Shown piece after piece: positions 49,259-57,349 of a stretch of DNA of 64,000 nt. Numbering within the stretch: position 1 is the stretch's first letter; each line of letters starts with the position of its first letter. The DNA lies in contig NZ_QCYJ01000084.1 in the NCBI RefSeq assembly GCF_003123685.1, positions 434,001 to 498,000 of the forward strand. Direction: 5' to 3'. Origin of the DNA: Nocardia aurea (GTDB lineage: Bacteria > Actinomycetota > Actinomycetes > Mycobacteriales > Mycobacteriaceae). A program made the position numbers and the translations under genes. Under the pieces are notes generated by a model. That model was not told the DNA's origin. It saw nothing but the letters and a program-made list of their open reading frames with translations, and ran no database searches.

Positions 49259-49711
49259 TCAGAATCCGCGCAGTCGATCGGGCGTGATTCGGATAGCGGC
49301 GGAGTATTCGGCGTAGAACTGCTCGGGTGTCATCGAGATGCTGACCATGCCTTCGGCGTATTTCGTTGTGTAAGCGGCGATTTCCGCGTCGCTCGGGCGT
49401 TCGTCGGCGATACGCGCGGCGCCGGTGAGAACGGTGACCTCGTCGCCCCACTCGGTGCAGTTGAGATTCAGCGAAACTCGTGAATTGCGAACGATATTAC
49501 GAACTTTCGGCTTGTCGTTCTGGCTGAATATCAGGAATTCGCCGTCACGCCATTGGAACCACACCGGATTCGGCTGGGGTGTGCCGCTCGGGCCGACGGT
49601 GGTCAGCCAGATGACGTGCTCGCTGTTCAATCGGGCGGTAACTTTAGCTCCGAGTTCGGTCTCGGTGTCGACGACGGGCGGTGCTGAGCGATCGGATGCC
49701 GTAGAGGTCAT
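49259..49711 (-). CDS. PPOX-class (pyridoxamine phosphate oxidase-like) F420/FMN-binding protein
   Basis: 150 residues. The split-barrel fold is suggested by WLTTVGPSGTPQPNPVWFQW, FLIFSQNDKPKVRNIVRNSRVSLNL and TVLTGAARI, typical of the actinobacterial F420-dependent oxidoreductase group. The cofactor and substrate are not proved. It is divergent from the ABC transporter operon and shares the iron box at 49793-49811, so it may be part of iron-responsive redox handling. The ATG at 49711 is preferred over 49720. Confidence 0.8.
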   Translation of the reverse strand: MTSTASDRSAPPVVDTETELGAKVTARLNSEHVIWLTTVGPSGTPQPNPVWFQWRDGEFLIFSQNDKPKVRNIVRNSRVSLNLNCTEWGDEVTVLTGAARIADERPSDAEIAAYTTKYAEGMVSISMTPEQFYAEYSAAIRITPDRLRGF

Positions 49712-49792
49712 GCCGTGCACAACGCGGCGATCCGGCGTGCGATTCCGTATGTGTCCGAGTTGTCCGATCCTCGCGAGATGCCCGCGGAACGG

Positions 49793-49811
49793 GAAACTTA
49801 GCCTTACCTAT
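49793..49811. promoter_or_regulatory. DtxR/IdeR-type iron box before the IrtAB-like operon
   Basis: 13 of 19 positions match the consensus TTAGGTTAGCCTAACCTAA, with the core TTAGCCT-ACCTA well kept. It lies 75 bp before the ABC transporter start and about 80 bp before the PPOX gene on the other strand. Confidence 0.7.
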
Positions 49812-49885
49812 CTTTCCTCGCGTCGACTATGTGAAGATGAGGCCGATTCGGTGAGATGCCACACGAGCGCGAGAGGCGAGGTCCA

Positions 49886-51730
49886 ATGACGGTGGAGGTC
49901 ACGCCGCTACCCACGGCGGAGACGGGGAACCGGCCACCCAAGGCGGTGGCGAAGGAACGTAAACAGCAGGAAGCCCAGGCCCGCAAGGAAATTCTCGCGC
50001 CCGTCAGACCGGCGTTGACGGCGGCGAGCATCATCATCGCCATCTCCTCGGTCTGCAACGTGGTTCCGTTCATCCTGATCGTCGAGGCGTGCGGAGAACT
50101 GCTCGATGATCCGGTCGACACCGATCGCGTGTGGCGTCTGCTCGGCGGCGCGGTCGTCGTCCTGGTCGTCCGAGGTCTGTTGCAGGCGGTCGCGCTGACC
50201 TGGTCACACCTGGTCGACGCCGGCTACCAGTTGACGGTGCGCCGGGCGCTGGCGGAGAAACTGACCAGGGTGCCGCTCGGCTGGTTCGGTGAGCGTACCT
50301 CGGCCGAGGTGAAGAAGTACCTCCAGGACGACGTCGAGGCCCTGCATTACCTGGTCGCGCACGCGCGGCTGGAATTCGTCGGCGCGCTCGTCATGCCGCT
50401 GGTCACCCTCGGCTATCTGTTCACCGTCGACTGGCGGATGACCCTCGTCCTGCTGCTTCCGCTGGTGTTCTACGCGATCACCCTGGCCATGATGATGGAT
50501 CAGAACAGTCGTGACCGTCTCGCGGTCTACAACCGCTGGGAGCAGCGGACGCGGGAAGCGACCATCGAATTCGCCGACGGTATCCAGGTGGTGCGCGCGT
50601 TCGGGCAAGCGGGCAAGGCGCACAGCGTGTACCAGGAGGCGGTGGATTCGCAGGCCAGGAGTTTCGACCGGTGGAAGACGCCGATCATCCGGTTGCAGGC
50701 CATCTCCGATGTCGTGATCGCCCCGGTTTTCGTGATGCTGGTGATCGTGGCCGCCGGGCTTGGCGCGGTCGGACTCGATTGGCTGGAGCCGCTCGATATC
50801 CTGCCGTTCCTGCTGGTCGGTCTCGGGCTCGGCAGCGCGCTGCTCGGGCTCGGCTACGGCGGGCAGGCGCTGCGCGCGGCGGGCGCGGCGGTGCTGCGGC
50901 TGCACGACCTCCAGCAGACTCCCGAACTGCCTTCGGGCGCGGGCGCGACCCAGGACCCGGCGACCGTGGGAACGGTCCGATTCGAATCCGTCGAATTCGG
51001 TTACCGCGAGGACCATTCGGTGCTGCGCGATGTCAGCTTCGAGTTGACGCCGGGCACGCTGACCGCGCTCGTCGGCCCGAGCGGTTCGGGCAAGTCGACA
51101 CTGGCGAAGCTGCTTCCCCGTTTCTACGACGTGAACGCGGGCCGGATCACCATCGGGGGCCGCGATATTCGTGAGTTCACCACCGAGGAGCTGTATCGCA
51201 CAGTCGGATTCGTCTTCCAGGACGTCCGGCTGATCCGCGGCACGATTCGCGACAACCTCCGGCTGGCCCGCGAGGACGCCGACGACGCCGCGCTGGAACA
51301 GGCCGCGCGCGCGGCCCAGATCCACGAACGGATCATGGCCCTGCCGCGCGGCTACGACTCCGAGATCGGCGGCGACGCCAGTCTGTCCGGCGGCGAGGCG
51401 CAACGGCTCTCGATCGCCCGCGCGCTGCTCGCCGACAGTCCGGTGCTCGTACTCGACGAGGCGACCGCCTTCGCCGATCCGGAATCGGAGGCGGCGGTGC
51501 AGGACGCGCTCGCGGTTCTGGTCGCCGGACGCACGGTGCTGGTGATCGCGCATCGGCTGCACACCATCACCGGTGTGGACCGAATCCTGGTGCTGGAGCA
51601 GGGAACCCTGGTGGAACAGGGTGACCACGAGAGTCTGCGCGAGGCGGGCGGCACCTATCAGCGACTGTGGGAGATCAACGAGGCGGCGCTGAGCACGGTC
51701 GCGCTGATCGGAAGCGAGGAGTCCCGATGA
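49886..51730 (+). CDS. ABC transporter half-subunit, IrtA-like without the SIP domain
   Basis: 614 residues. Six-helix exporter-type membrane domain (about 50-330), then an ATPase domain with Walker A GPSGSGKST, signature LSGGEAQR and Walker B VLVLDEATAFADPE. IrtAB of mycobacteria imports ferri-siderophore across the inner membrane despite the exporter fold. Mycobacterial IrtA carries an N-terminal siderophore-interacting (SIP) reductase domain; here that domain is absent and a separate SIP gene lies downstream. A longer in-frame start at 49856 is not supported by the GCGAGG before 49886. It overlaps the partner gene by 4 bp. Confidence 0.88.
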   Translation: MTVEVTPLPTAETGNRPPKAVAKERKQQEAQARKEILAPVRPALTAASIIIAISSVCNVVPFILIVEACGELLDDPVDTDRVWRLLGGAVVVLVVRGLLQAVALTWSHLVDAGYQLTVRRALAEKLTRVPLGWFGERTSAEVKKYLQDDVEALHYLVAHARLEFVGALVMPLVTLGYLFTVDWRMTLVLLLPLVFYAITLAMMMDQNSRDRLAVYNRWEQRTREATIEFADGIQVVRAFGQAGKAHSVYQEAVDSQARSFDRWKTPIIRLQAISDVVIAPVFVMLVIVAAGLGAVGLDWLEPLDILPFLLVGLGLGSALLGLGYGGQALRAAGAAVLRLHDLQQTPELPSGAGATQDPATVGTVRFESVEFGYREDHSVLRDVSFELTPGTLTALVGPSGSGKSTLAKLLPRFYDVNAGRITIGGRDIREFTTEELYRTVGFVFQDVRLIRGTIRDNLRLAREDADDAALEQAARAAQIHERIMALPRGYDSEIGGDASLSGGEAQRLSIARALLADSPVLVLDEATAFADPESEAAVQDALAVLVAGRTVLVIAHRLHTITGVDRILVLEQGTLVEQGDHESLREAGGTYQRLWEINEAALSTVALIGSEESR

Positions 51731-53463
51731 TCGGCACATTGCTCGGGCTGGTTCCGGCCCGATTCGCCCCGCTCACGCCGAAATTGCTCGCCGCCATCGT
51801 CGCGCAGTCGCTGAGTCAGGCCGCCGCGTATCTGCTGCTGGTGCCGACGCTGGAGGCGGTGTTCGACGACGATCTGGAGCGCGCGTGGATCTGGGCGCTG
51901 TGCATGCTGGCCGCCGTCGTCGCCTTCGCGATCTTCGGATACCTCCAGGCCTCGATCGGCCTGCGCATCGCGGTGGGGATGCAACGCGGATTGCAGACCC
52001 GGATCGGTGACCATCTCAACGCCCTGCCGCTCGGGTGGTTCGAAACCCGCAGTTCCGGTCGGCTTTCGCGGATCGCCGTGGAGAATGTCCGCGAAATCCA
52101 GGGCGCGGTGGCCTATCTGGTCGCCAAGGTATTCGGCGGCATCGTCGTTCCGCTCGGTGTCGCGCTCGGCATGTTGCTGATCGATTGGCGAATCGCGCTG
52201 GCCATGCTGCTCTCGGCCCCGGTGCTGTTCGCGATCAACGGTGTGGCGGGGCGGGCCTATCAGCGCGCCGACGCGCACGCGCACGAGGCGGCGGCCGAGG
52301 CCGATGCCCGCGTGGTCGAATTCGCCCAGGCCCAGTCGGTGCTGCGCGCGTTCGGGGCCGTCGGCGCGGGAAACAAGGCGCTGGACTCCGCGCTGCACCG
52401 GCAGCGGGCGGCGATCGCGCGCCAGGTGTTCACCTCGGTACCGGGGTTGATCGTGTTCGCGCTGTTCGTGCAGGCGGTGTTCCTGGTGCTGGCCTACATC
52501 GTCGTCGCGCGGGTGACCGACGGGGCGATCTCGGTCGCCGCGGCGATCGCGCTGATCGCGGTCAGTTCGCGGTTCATCGAACCGCTGAACCTGGCCGCGC
52601 AGTTGGGGAACGGCCTGCGCGCGGCCGCGACCGCCGTCGAGCGGGTGAGCGCTCTGCTGGACGAGCCGACGTTGCCCGAGGCGACCGTGCCCGTGACGCC
52701 GGGGGCGCCGACGGTCGTCTTCGACGGTGTGAGTTTCGGCTACCGGCCGGGTGAACCCGTGCTGACCGATATCACCTTCAGCGTCCCCGCGGGCACGACG
52801 ACGGCGATCGTCGGGCCGAGCGGAGCGGGCAAGACGACTCTGCTTCGGCTGGCCGCGCGGTTCTACGATGTGGACTCCGGTCGCGTCGCGGTGGGCGAAC
52901 ACGATGTGCGCGAACAGCCGTCGGAGACGCTGCTCGATCAGCTCTCGTTGGTGTTCCAGAACGTCTACCTGTTCGACCGTTCGGTGGCCGAGAACATTCG
53001 GATCGGAAAACCGGACGCGTCCGACGAACAGTTGTGGCGCGCGGCGACAGCGGCGCGGGTCGACGAGATCGTGGAGCGCCTTCCCGACGGCATGGACACC
53101 GCCGTCGGTGAGGGTGGCGCCGCGCTGTCCGGTGGTGAGCGGCAACGTGTTTCGATCGCGCGCGCGTTGCTCAAGGACGCGCCGATCGTATTGCTCGACG
53201 AGGCGACCAGCGCGCTCGATCCGCACAGCGAGGCCGTCGTGGTGCGCGGTGTGCACGAATTGACCAGGGGCAAAACGGTTATCGTGGTCGCGCATCGTCT
53301 GGCCACCATCGCCCACGCCGACCAGATCCTGTTCGTCGACGGCGGCACGATCGTCGAACGCGGGACCCACGAGGAGTTGCTCGCGCTCGCGGGCCGCTAC
53401 GCCGATTTCTGGAACGAGAGGTCGCGCGCCGCGGGTTGGCGGCTGGAACCCGCTGCGGTCTGA
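51727..53463 (+). CDS. ABC transporter half-subunit, IrtB-like
   Basis: 578 residues, matching the usual length of IrtB. Six-helix membrane domain and ATPase with Walker A GPSGAGKTT, signature LSGGERQR and Walker B IVLLDEATSALDP. It forms a heterodimer with the preceding protein; the ATGA overlap indicates coupled translation. The likely cargo is the ferric form of the hydroxamate siderophore made downstream, or its precursor. A role in export cannot be excluded from fold alone. Confidence 0.88.
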   Translation: MIGTLLGLVPARFAPLTPKLLAAIVAQSLSQAAAYLLLVPTLEAVFDDDLERAWIWALCMLAAVVAFAIFGYLQASIGLRIAVGMQRGLQTRIGDHLNALPLGWFETRSSGRLSRIAVENVREIQGAVAYLVAKVFGGIVVPLGVALGMLLIDWRIALAMLLSAPVLFAINGVAGRAYQRADAHAHEAAAEADARVVEFAQAQSVLRAFGAVGAGNKALDSALHRQRAAIARQVFTSVPGLIVFALFVQAVFLVLAYIVVARVTDGAISVAAAIALIAVSSRFIEPLNLAAQLGNGLRAAATAVERVSALLDEPTLPEATVPVTPGAPTVVFDGVSFGYRPGEPVLTDITFSVPAGTTTAIVGPSGAGKTTLLRLAARFYDVDSGRVAVGEHDVREQPSETLLDQLSLVFQNVYLFDRSVAENIRIGKPDASDEQLWRAATAARVDEIVERLPDGMDTAVGEGGAALSGGERQRVSIARALLKDAPIVLLDEATSALDPHSEAVVVRGVHELTRGKTVIVVAHRLATIAHADQILFVDGGTIVERGTHEELLALAGRYADFWNERSRAAGWRLEPAAV

Positions 53464-53472
53464 CAACTTTCG

Positions 53473-53514
53473 TGACGGTGCCGCCCGCTGCTGAGGTAGC
53501 GGGCGGCACCGTCA
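53473..53514. terminator. Bidirectional terminator between the IrtB-like and SIP genes
   Basis: A perfect 17-bp stem (TGACGGTGCCGCCCGCT and its complement) with an 8-nt loop, placed between convergent genes 10 bp after one stop and 9 bp after the other. Confidence 0.88.
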
Positions 53515-53522
53515 TGTGACGA

Positions 53523-54230
53523 CTACTTCCAGTAGGCCTGGTATTTGATCGAGTTCTTCGACAGGCCGTGTGTGGTCCGCAGGGTTTTGACGATCGAACG
53601 GGTGGTGGCGCCGTCGCAGGCGACCCAGCCGAACGCGTCGGTACCGCAGGTGATTTCGAGTGCCTGCTCGCGCAGCAGCCTGCCGTCGTCGACGCGCTGC
53701 CACCAGCTCACCTCGTGATGTGGCTTGTTGCGCACCGGCAGGGTCCTGTCCGATTCGTACTGCCATTCCAGCCATACTCGCGCGGGCGTGTCGCCGATCG
53801 CGTCGAGCAGCGAATTGATCGCGGGCAGCGAGGCGGTGTCACCGAAGACGAGGTATTCGCTCGGAGTGGTCTGCGGCAGTTGGAATGTGGAGCCGAGCAC
53901 GGTGGCGTCGAGCGGGTCGCCGACCGAGGCGGTTCGCGCCCACTCGGCGGCGGGTCCGTGGTGCAGAGCGAATTCCATCGAGAACCGATCACCTTCGGGA
54001 TCGGGATCGACGAGGGTGAAGGCGCGGTGGTGCAGCTTCTCGCTGCCCGGCTCCGGAATCCACACGCGCACCCACTGGGTGGGATGCACCGGGTGGTCGG
54101 CGAGCAGGCCGCCCGCGTCGAAGCCGAGTCGGACGAATGTGTCGGTCACCTCTTCGGTCGAGGTCACGGTGAGCCGGTAGTCCTTTCCGCCCCACGCCTT
54201 GACCACGACGCCGTTGAATCCTCTGCTCAT
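53523..54230 (-). CDS. Siderophore-interacting protein (SIP, FAD-dependent ferric reductase)
   Basis: 235 residues. A ferredoxin-reductase-like FAD/NAD-binding fold of the ViuB/SIP family: HRAFTLVDPDPEGDR, FALHHGPAAEWARTASVGD, LVFGDTASLPAINSLL and a C-terminal HGLSKNSIKYQAYWK. It reduces ferric siderophore in the cytoplasm to release iron. In mycobacteria this function is fused to IrtA; here it is separate. The ATG at 54230 has no Shine-Dalgarno and begins 6 bp from an iron box, so the transcript is probably leaderless. Confidence 0.9.
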   Translation of the reverse strand: MSRGFNGVVVKAWGGKDYRLTVTSTEEVTDTFVRLGFDAGGLLADHPVHPTQWVRVWIPEPGSEKLHHRAFTLVDPDPEGDRFSMEFALHHGPAAEWARTASVGDPLDATVLGSTFQLPQTTPSEYLVFGDTASLPAINSLLDAIGDTPARVWLEWQYESDRTLPVRNKPHHEVSWWQRVDDGRLLREQALEITCGTDAFGWVACDGATTRSIVKTLRTTHGLSKNSIKYQAYWK

Positions 54231-54235
54231 GCGAC

Positions 54236-54254
54236 TGAGGGTAGCCTAATAAAG
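54236..54254 (-). promoter_or_regulatory. DtxR/IdeR-type iron box before the SIP gene
   Basis: 13 of 19 positions fit the consensus, including TTAGGCTA. It overlaps the expected promoter and transcription start. Confidence 0.65.
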
Positions 54255-54288
54255 CTCCAGGCGTCACGGGCGCGAACCCGAGGAACGT

Positions 54289-54318
54289 GGAATGCCCCGC
54301 ACCGGGGCGGGGCATTCC
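54289..54318 (-). terminator. Terminator after the Mtb12-like gene
   Basis: A perfect 12-bp stem (GGAATGCCCCGC and complement) with a 6-nt loop, about 45 bp after the stop of the minus-strand gene and before the SIP gene, so the two are transcribed separately. Confidence 0.72.
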
Positions 54319-54362
54319 GGGTGTCGCGGTGTCGTGCCGCGCTCAGTCGACGGTGGCGGTGT

Positions 54363-54833
54363 TCAGCAGCCCGTGCCGACGAAATTGCCGATTTCGCAGA
54401 CGGATTCCTGGGTCAGCTTCCAGGTGCCGCCGATCTGGCGCCAGGAGAAGTCGAAGTACCACGGGTCGTAACCGTCGGTGGCGGTCAGCAGACGGGCGTA
54501 CACCACGTCGCCGTCGTTGGTGATCGGGCCGACGACATCCCAGTGCCAGCTCGCGGGCGCGATGGCGATCAGGGTGGCGGCGCGATCGAACGCGGGCAGG
54601 CCCGCCTCGCCGTTCTCCAGTTCTGCGGCGCGCGCCGAACGCGACGCGCCCGTGTTGAACAGCACCGATACCTTGGCTCGGAGTTCGCCGACGCCGGGGG
54701 TGTTCGCGCGCATCGGGGCCGTCATCGGGGCGGCCTGGGCGACCGCGGTGGTAGCGACGGTGCCGAGGCCACCCGTCAGGACCGAGGCCGCGACCGCGAT
54801 GGCGGCCATGGTCTTTCGGCTGATTCCGATCAT
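54363..54833 (-). CDS. Mtb12/CFP-2-like secreted low-molecular-weight antigen
   Basis: 156 residues with a Sec signal peptide (about 1-36, ending VAQAAP). The mature part, ELRAKVSVLFNTGASRSARAAELENG and the WHWDVVGP and FDFSWRQIGGTWKLT strands, matches the Mtb12 (CFP-2) family, an NTF2-like exported protein of mycobacteria and relatives. Two Cys in the last 15 residues could form a disulfide. Function is unknown. It faces the hydroxylase gene across an iron box, so iron-responsive expression and an extracellular role in siderophore handling are possible. The start at 54833 is preferred because it begins the signal peptide. Confidence 0.75.
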   Translation of the reverse strand: MIGISRKTMAAIAVAASVLTGGLGTVATTAVAQAAPMTAPMRANTPGVGELRAKVSVLFNTGASRSARAAELENGEAGLPAFDRAATLIAIAPASWHWDVVGPITNDGDVVYARLLTATDGYDPWYFDFSWRQIGGTWKLTQESVCEIGNFVGTGC

Positions 54834-54899
54834 GTGTTCATTCCAATCGTTCCAGTGTGCGGGTTCGCCCACGGTTGGGTCGAGCGCGCGCCTTCACTG

Positions 54900-54918
54900 T
54901 AAGGTAAGCCTATGCAAA
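54900..54918. promoter_or_regulatory. DtxR/IdeR-type iron box between the Mtb12-like and hydroxylase genes
   Basis: 14 of 19 positions match TTAGGTTAGCCTAACCTAA. It is 70 bp before the hydroxylase start and 67 bp before the divergent Mtb12-like start. Confidence 0.65.
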
Positions 54919-54987
54919 CATAGATGCAAAGTGTTGGTCGGCGTGGGCGTGCCCACGAGTATGACGCGAGTCGAGAGTGGAGTACCG

Positions 54988-56274
54988 GTGGGAACACTAG
55001 TAGTGGTCGGGGCCGGGCCGAAAGCCATCGCGGTGGCGGCCAAAGCCTATGTGCTGCGAGAACTGGGTCTGCCCGCGCCGCGCGTCGTGGTGGTCGAAGC
55101 GCAGGCGGTCGGGGGGAATTGGCTTCCGACGGGTGGCTGGACCGACGGTCAGCACCGGCTCGGCACGAGTCCCGAGAAAGATATCGGCTTCCCGTACCAC
55201 TCCACCTGGGCGCGCGGGCGCAACCGGGACATCAACGACGCCATGATGGCCTTCAGTTGGACCTCCTTCCTCGTCGACCAGGGCACCTACGCCGAGTGGA
55301 TCGACCGGGGCAGGCCGAGTCCGCAGCACCACGTCTGGGCCAAGTACCTGCAATGGGTCGCGCGCGCAGTCGATCTCGACGTCGTCTACGGCACCGTCGA
55401 CTCGATCGCCGCCGCGGCCGACGGCTGGCGGGTGACCGCGCTGGACGGTGACGGCGTCGCCACCGAGATCGAGGCGGACGGCCTGATGATCACCGGCCAG
55501 GGGCGCAGCGAGAAGGCGCTCGCGAAACATCCCAAGGTGCTCAGCATCGCGCAGTTCTGGGATCTCGCGGGCAAGCGCAGTCTCCCCGTCGCCTCCCGGG
55601 TCGCCGTGATCGGCGGCGGTGAGACCGCGGGTTCCGCGTTGGACGAGTTGATTCGGCACGGCATGCTGTCGATCTCGGTGATCTCGCCGATGGCGACCAT
55701 CTACACCCGCGGTGAGAGCTATTTCGAGAATTCGCTTTTCAGCGATCCCATCAAATGGGGCACGCTCAGCGTCGACGAGCGCAGGGATGTCATCCGGCGT
55801 ACCGATCGCGGCGTGTTCTCGGTCCGGGTCCAGGAGAGTCTGCTCGCCGACAATCGCGTGCACCATATGCAGGGCCGGGTGGTGCGGGTCGCGGATCAGG
55901 ACGACTGCGTCGCGCTGACCCTGCGCAACGAGATGCGTCCGGACCAGTTGCACACCTGCGATCTGGTGATCGACGCGACGGGCGGCCGTCCGCTGTGGTT
56001 CCTCGACCTGTTCGACGCCGATGCCGAGGACCTGCTCGAACTCGCCGTCGGCGGAGAGTTGACGCACGCCAGGATCGAGGCGTCCATCGGTTACGACCTA
56101 GCGGTCTCGGGTCTGGACAGCAAGTTGTACCTGCCGAATCTGGCCGCGCTGGCCCAGGGGCCGGGTTTCCCGAATCTCAGTTGCCTCGGCGCGCTTTCGG
56201 ATCGGGTGTTGCAGACGGCGACGGTGCGCCAATCGGCGTCCAGGCGTCGCAACTCCGCCGTTCCCGTCGACTGA
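54988..56274 (+). CDS. MbtG-like L-ornithine/lysine N-monooxygenase
   Basis: 428 residues, close to M. tuberculosis MbtG (431). FAD motif GAGPKAIAVAAKAY at the N-terminus, substrate-pocket RLGTSPEKDIGFPYHS, FFENSLFSDP-like SYFENSLFSDPIKWG, NADPH motif GGGETAGS and C-terminal QGPGFPNLSCLGALSDRVL are all present. It hydroxylates the side-chain amine of ornithine or lysine with NADPH and O2, giving the hydroxylamine that becomes a hydroxamate. Resemblance is stronger to the lysine-type MbtG than to typical ornithine hydroxylases. GTG at 54988 has GGAG 5 bp before it and matches the family start; an ATG at 54961 is possible but has no ribosome site. Confidence 0.9.
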   Translation: MGTLVVVGAGPKAIAVAAKAYVLRELGLPAPRVVVVEAQAVGGNWLPTGGWTDGQHRLGTSPEKDIGFPYHSTWARGRNRDINDAMMAFSWTSFLVDQGTYAEWIDRGRPSPQHHVWAKYLQWVARAVDLDVVYGTVDSIAAAADGWRVTALDGDGVATEIEADGLMITGQGRSEKALAKHPKVLSIAQFWDLAGKRSLPVASRVAVIGGGETAGSALDELIRHGMLSISVISPMATIYTRGESYFENSLFSDPIKWGTLSVDERRDVIRRTDRGVFSVRVQESLLADNRVHHMQGRVVRVADQDDCVALTLRNEMRPDQLHTCDLVIDATGGRPLWFLDLFDADAEDLLELAVGGELTHARIEASIGYDLAVSGLDSKLYLPNLAALAQGPGFPNLSCLGALSDRVLQTATVRQSASRRRNSAVPVD

Positions 56275-56300
56275 TCCGGTCGACGACCAGGCCCGGCCGA

Positions 56301-56319
56301 GTAGGCTAGGCTAACCTTT
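56301..56319 (+). promoter_or_regulatory. DtxR/IdeR-type iron box before the formyltransferase gene
   Basis: 15 of 19 positions match TTAGGTTAGGCTAACCTAA, with the central TAGGCTAACCT intact. It is 26 bp before the formyltransferase start. Confidence 0.8.
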
Positions 56320-56344
56320 GTATTCGTGAGGGAAGGTTCATTTC

Positions 56345-57280
56345 ATGCGTATCGTGTCGTTCGGATTCCAGACCTGGGGTCGTAAAACCCTGCAGGCCTT
56401 GATCGACTCGGAACATGAGGTGGTGCTCGCGGTGACGCACCCCGCGAGCGAGCAGTCCTACAAGGCGATCTTCTCCGATTCGGTCGAGGAACTGGCGCGC
56501 GAACACGGGATACCCGTGCACCTCACCGAACGCGCCGACGCGGAGACCATCGACCTGGTCAAGCGGGCCGAACCCGATGTCATCGTGGTCAACAGCTGGT
56601 ACACGTGGATGCCCGCCGAGCTGTACAACCTGCCCGCGCACGGCACCCTGAACCTGCACGACTCACTGCTTCCGCGATTCACCGGCTTCTCCCCGGTGCT
56701 GTGGGCGTTGATCAGCGGCGCCTCCGAGACCGGTCTCACCGTGCATCGCATGGACGAGGGTCTCGACACCGGCGACATCATCGTGCAGCGCTCGATTCCC
56801 ATCGGCCCGACCGACACCGGCACCGAACTCGTGCTGCGCGGCATGGAATTGATTCCGGACGCGATCAACGAGGCGCTGACCGCGCTGGACCAGGGCACCG
56901 CGGTGTGGCGGCCGCAGGACAGGGCCGAACGCACCTACTTCCACAAGCGTTCCGACCGCGACAGCCGGATCGATCTCACGTGGTCGGCCCAGGATCTGGA
57001 GCGTTTCGTGCGCGCGCTGTCCGCGCCGTATCCGCGCGCGTTCAGCCACTACCGCGGCGAGCGTATCGAGGTGCTGTCCGCGCGGGTCTCCGAGGCGCGC
57101 TACGGCGGGACACCGGGACGCGTCATCGTCCAGGAGGGCGGCGGCGCCGTGGTGACCGGAGTCGACGCGCACCGCGGCGGCAATCACGCGCTGGTGATCA
57201 CCCGCGTGCGCGACGCCGACGGTGTCGAGCACGACGGAACCGCATTCTTCGCGCGCGGTGGCTACCTCACCGATCAGTGA
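56345..57280 (+). CDS. N-hydroxyornithine/lysine formyltransferase (Fmt-like)
   Basis: 311 residues of the methionyl-tRNA formyltransferase superfamily. The catalytic Asn-His-Asp triad is visible: LNLHDSLLPRFTGFSP (Asn and His) and HRMDEGLDTGDII (Asp). Context separates it from a housekeeping Fmt: it lies under an iron box between a siderophore hydroxylase and an NRPS. It would move formyl from N10-formyl-tetrahydrofolate to the hydroxylated side chain, as in coelichelin and rhodochelin pathways. GGAAGG precedes the ATG. Confidence 0.88.
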   Translation: MRIVSFGFQTWGRKTLQALIDSEHEVVLAVTHPASEQSYKAIFSDSVEELAREHGIPVHLTERADAETIDLVKRAEPDVIVVNSWYTWMPAELYNLPAHGTLNLHDSLLPRFTGFSPVLWALISGASETGLTVHRMDEGLDTGDIIVQRSIPIGPTDTGTELVLRGMELIPDAINEALTALDQGTAVWRPQDRAERTYFHKRSDRDSRIDLTWSAQDLERFVRALSAPYPRAFSHYRGERIEVLSARVSEARYGGTPGRVIVQEGGGAVVTGVDAHRGGNHALVITRVRDADGVEHDGTAFFARGGYLTDQ

Positions 57281-57349
57281 CCTGATCGGCCCCACCGCGT
57301 ATCCGGCGCGTCCGGACATCCAGCCAGACAGACGATTCGAAGGACGAAC

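Noticed and set aside
56345..57280. Housekeeping methionyl-tRNA formyltransferase
   Set aside because: The fold is the same, but the iron box and the hydroxylase and NRPS neighbours favour a siderophore role.
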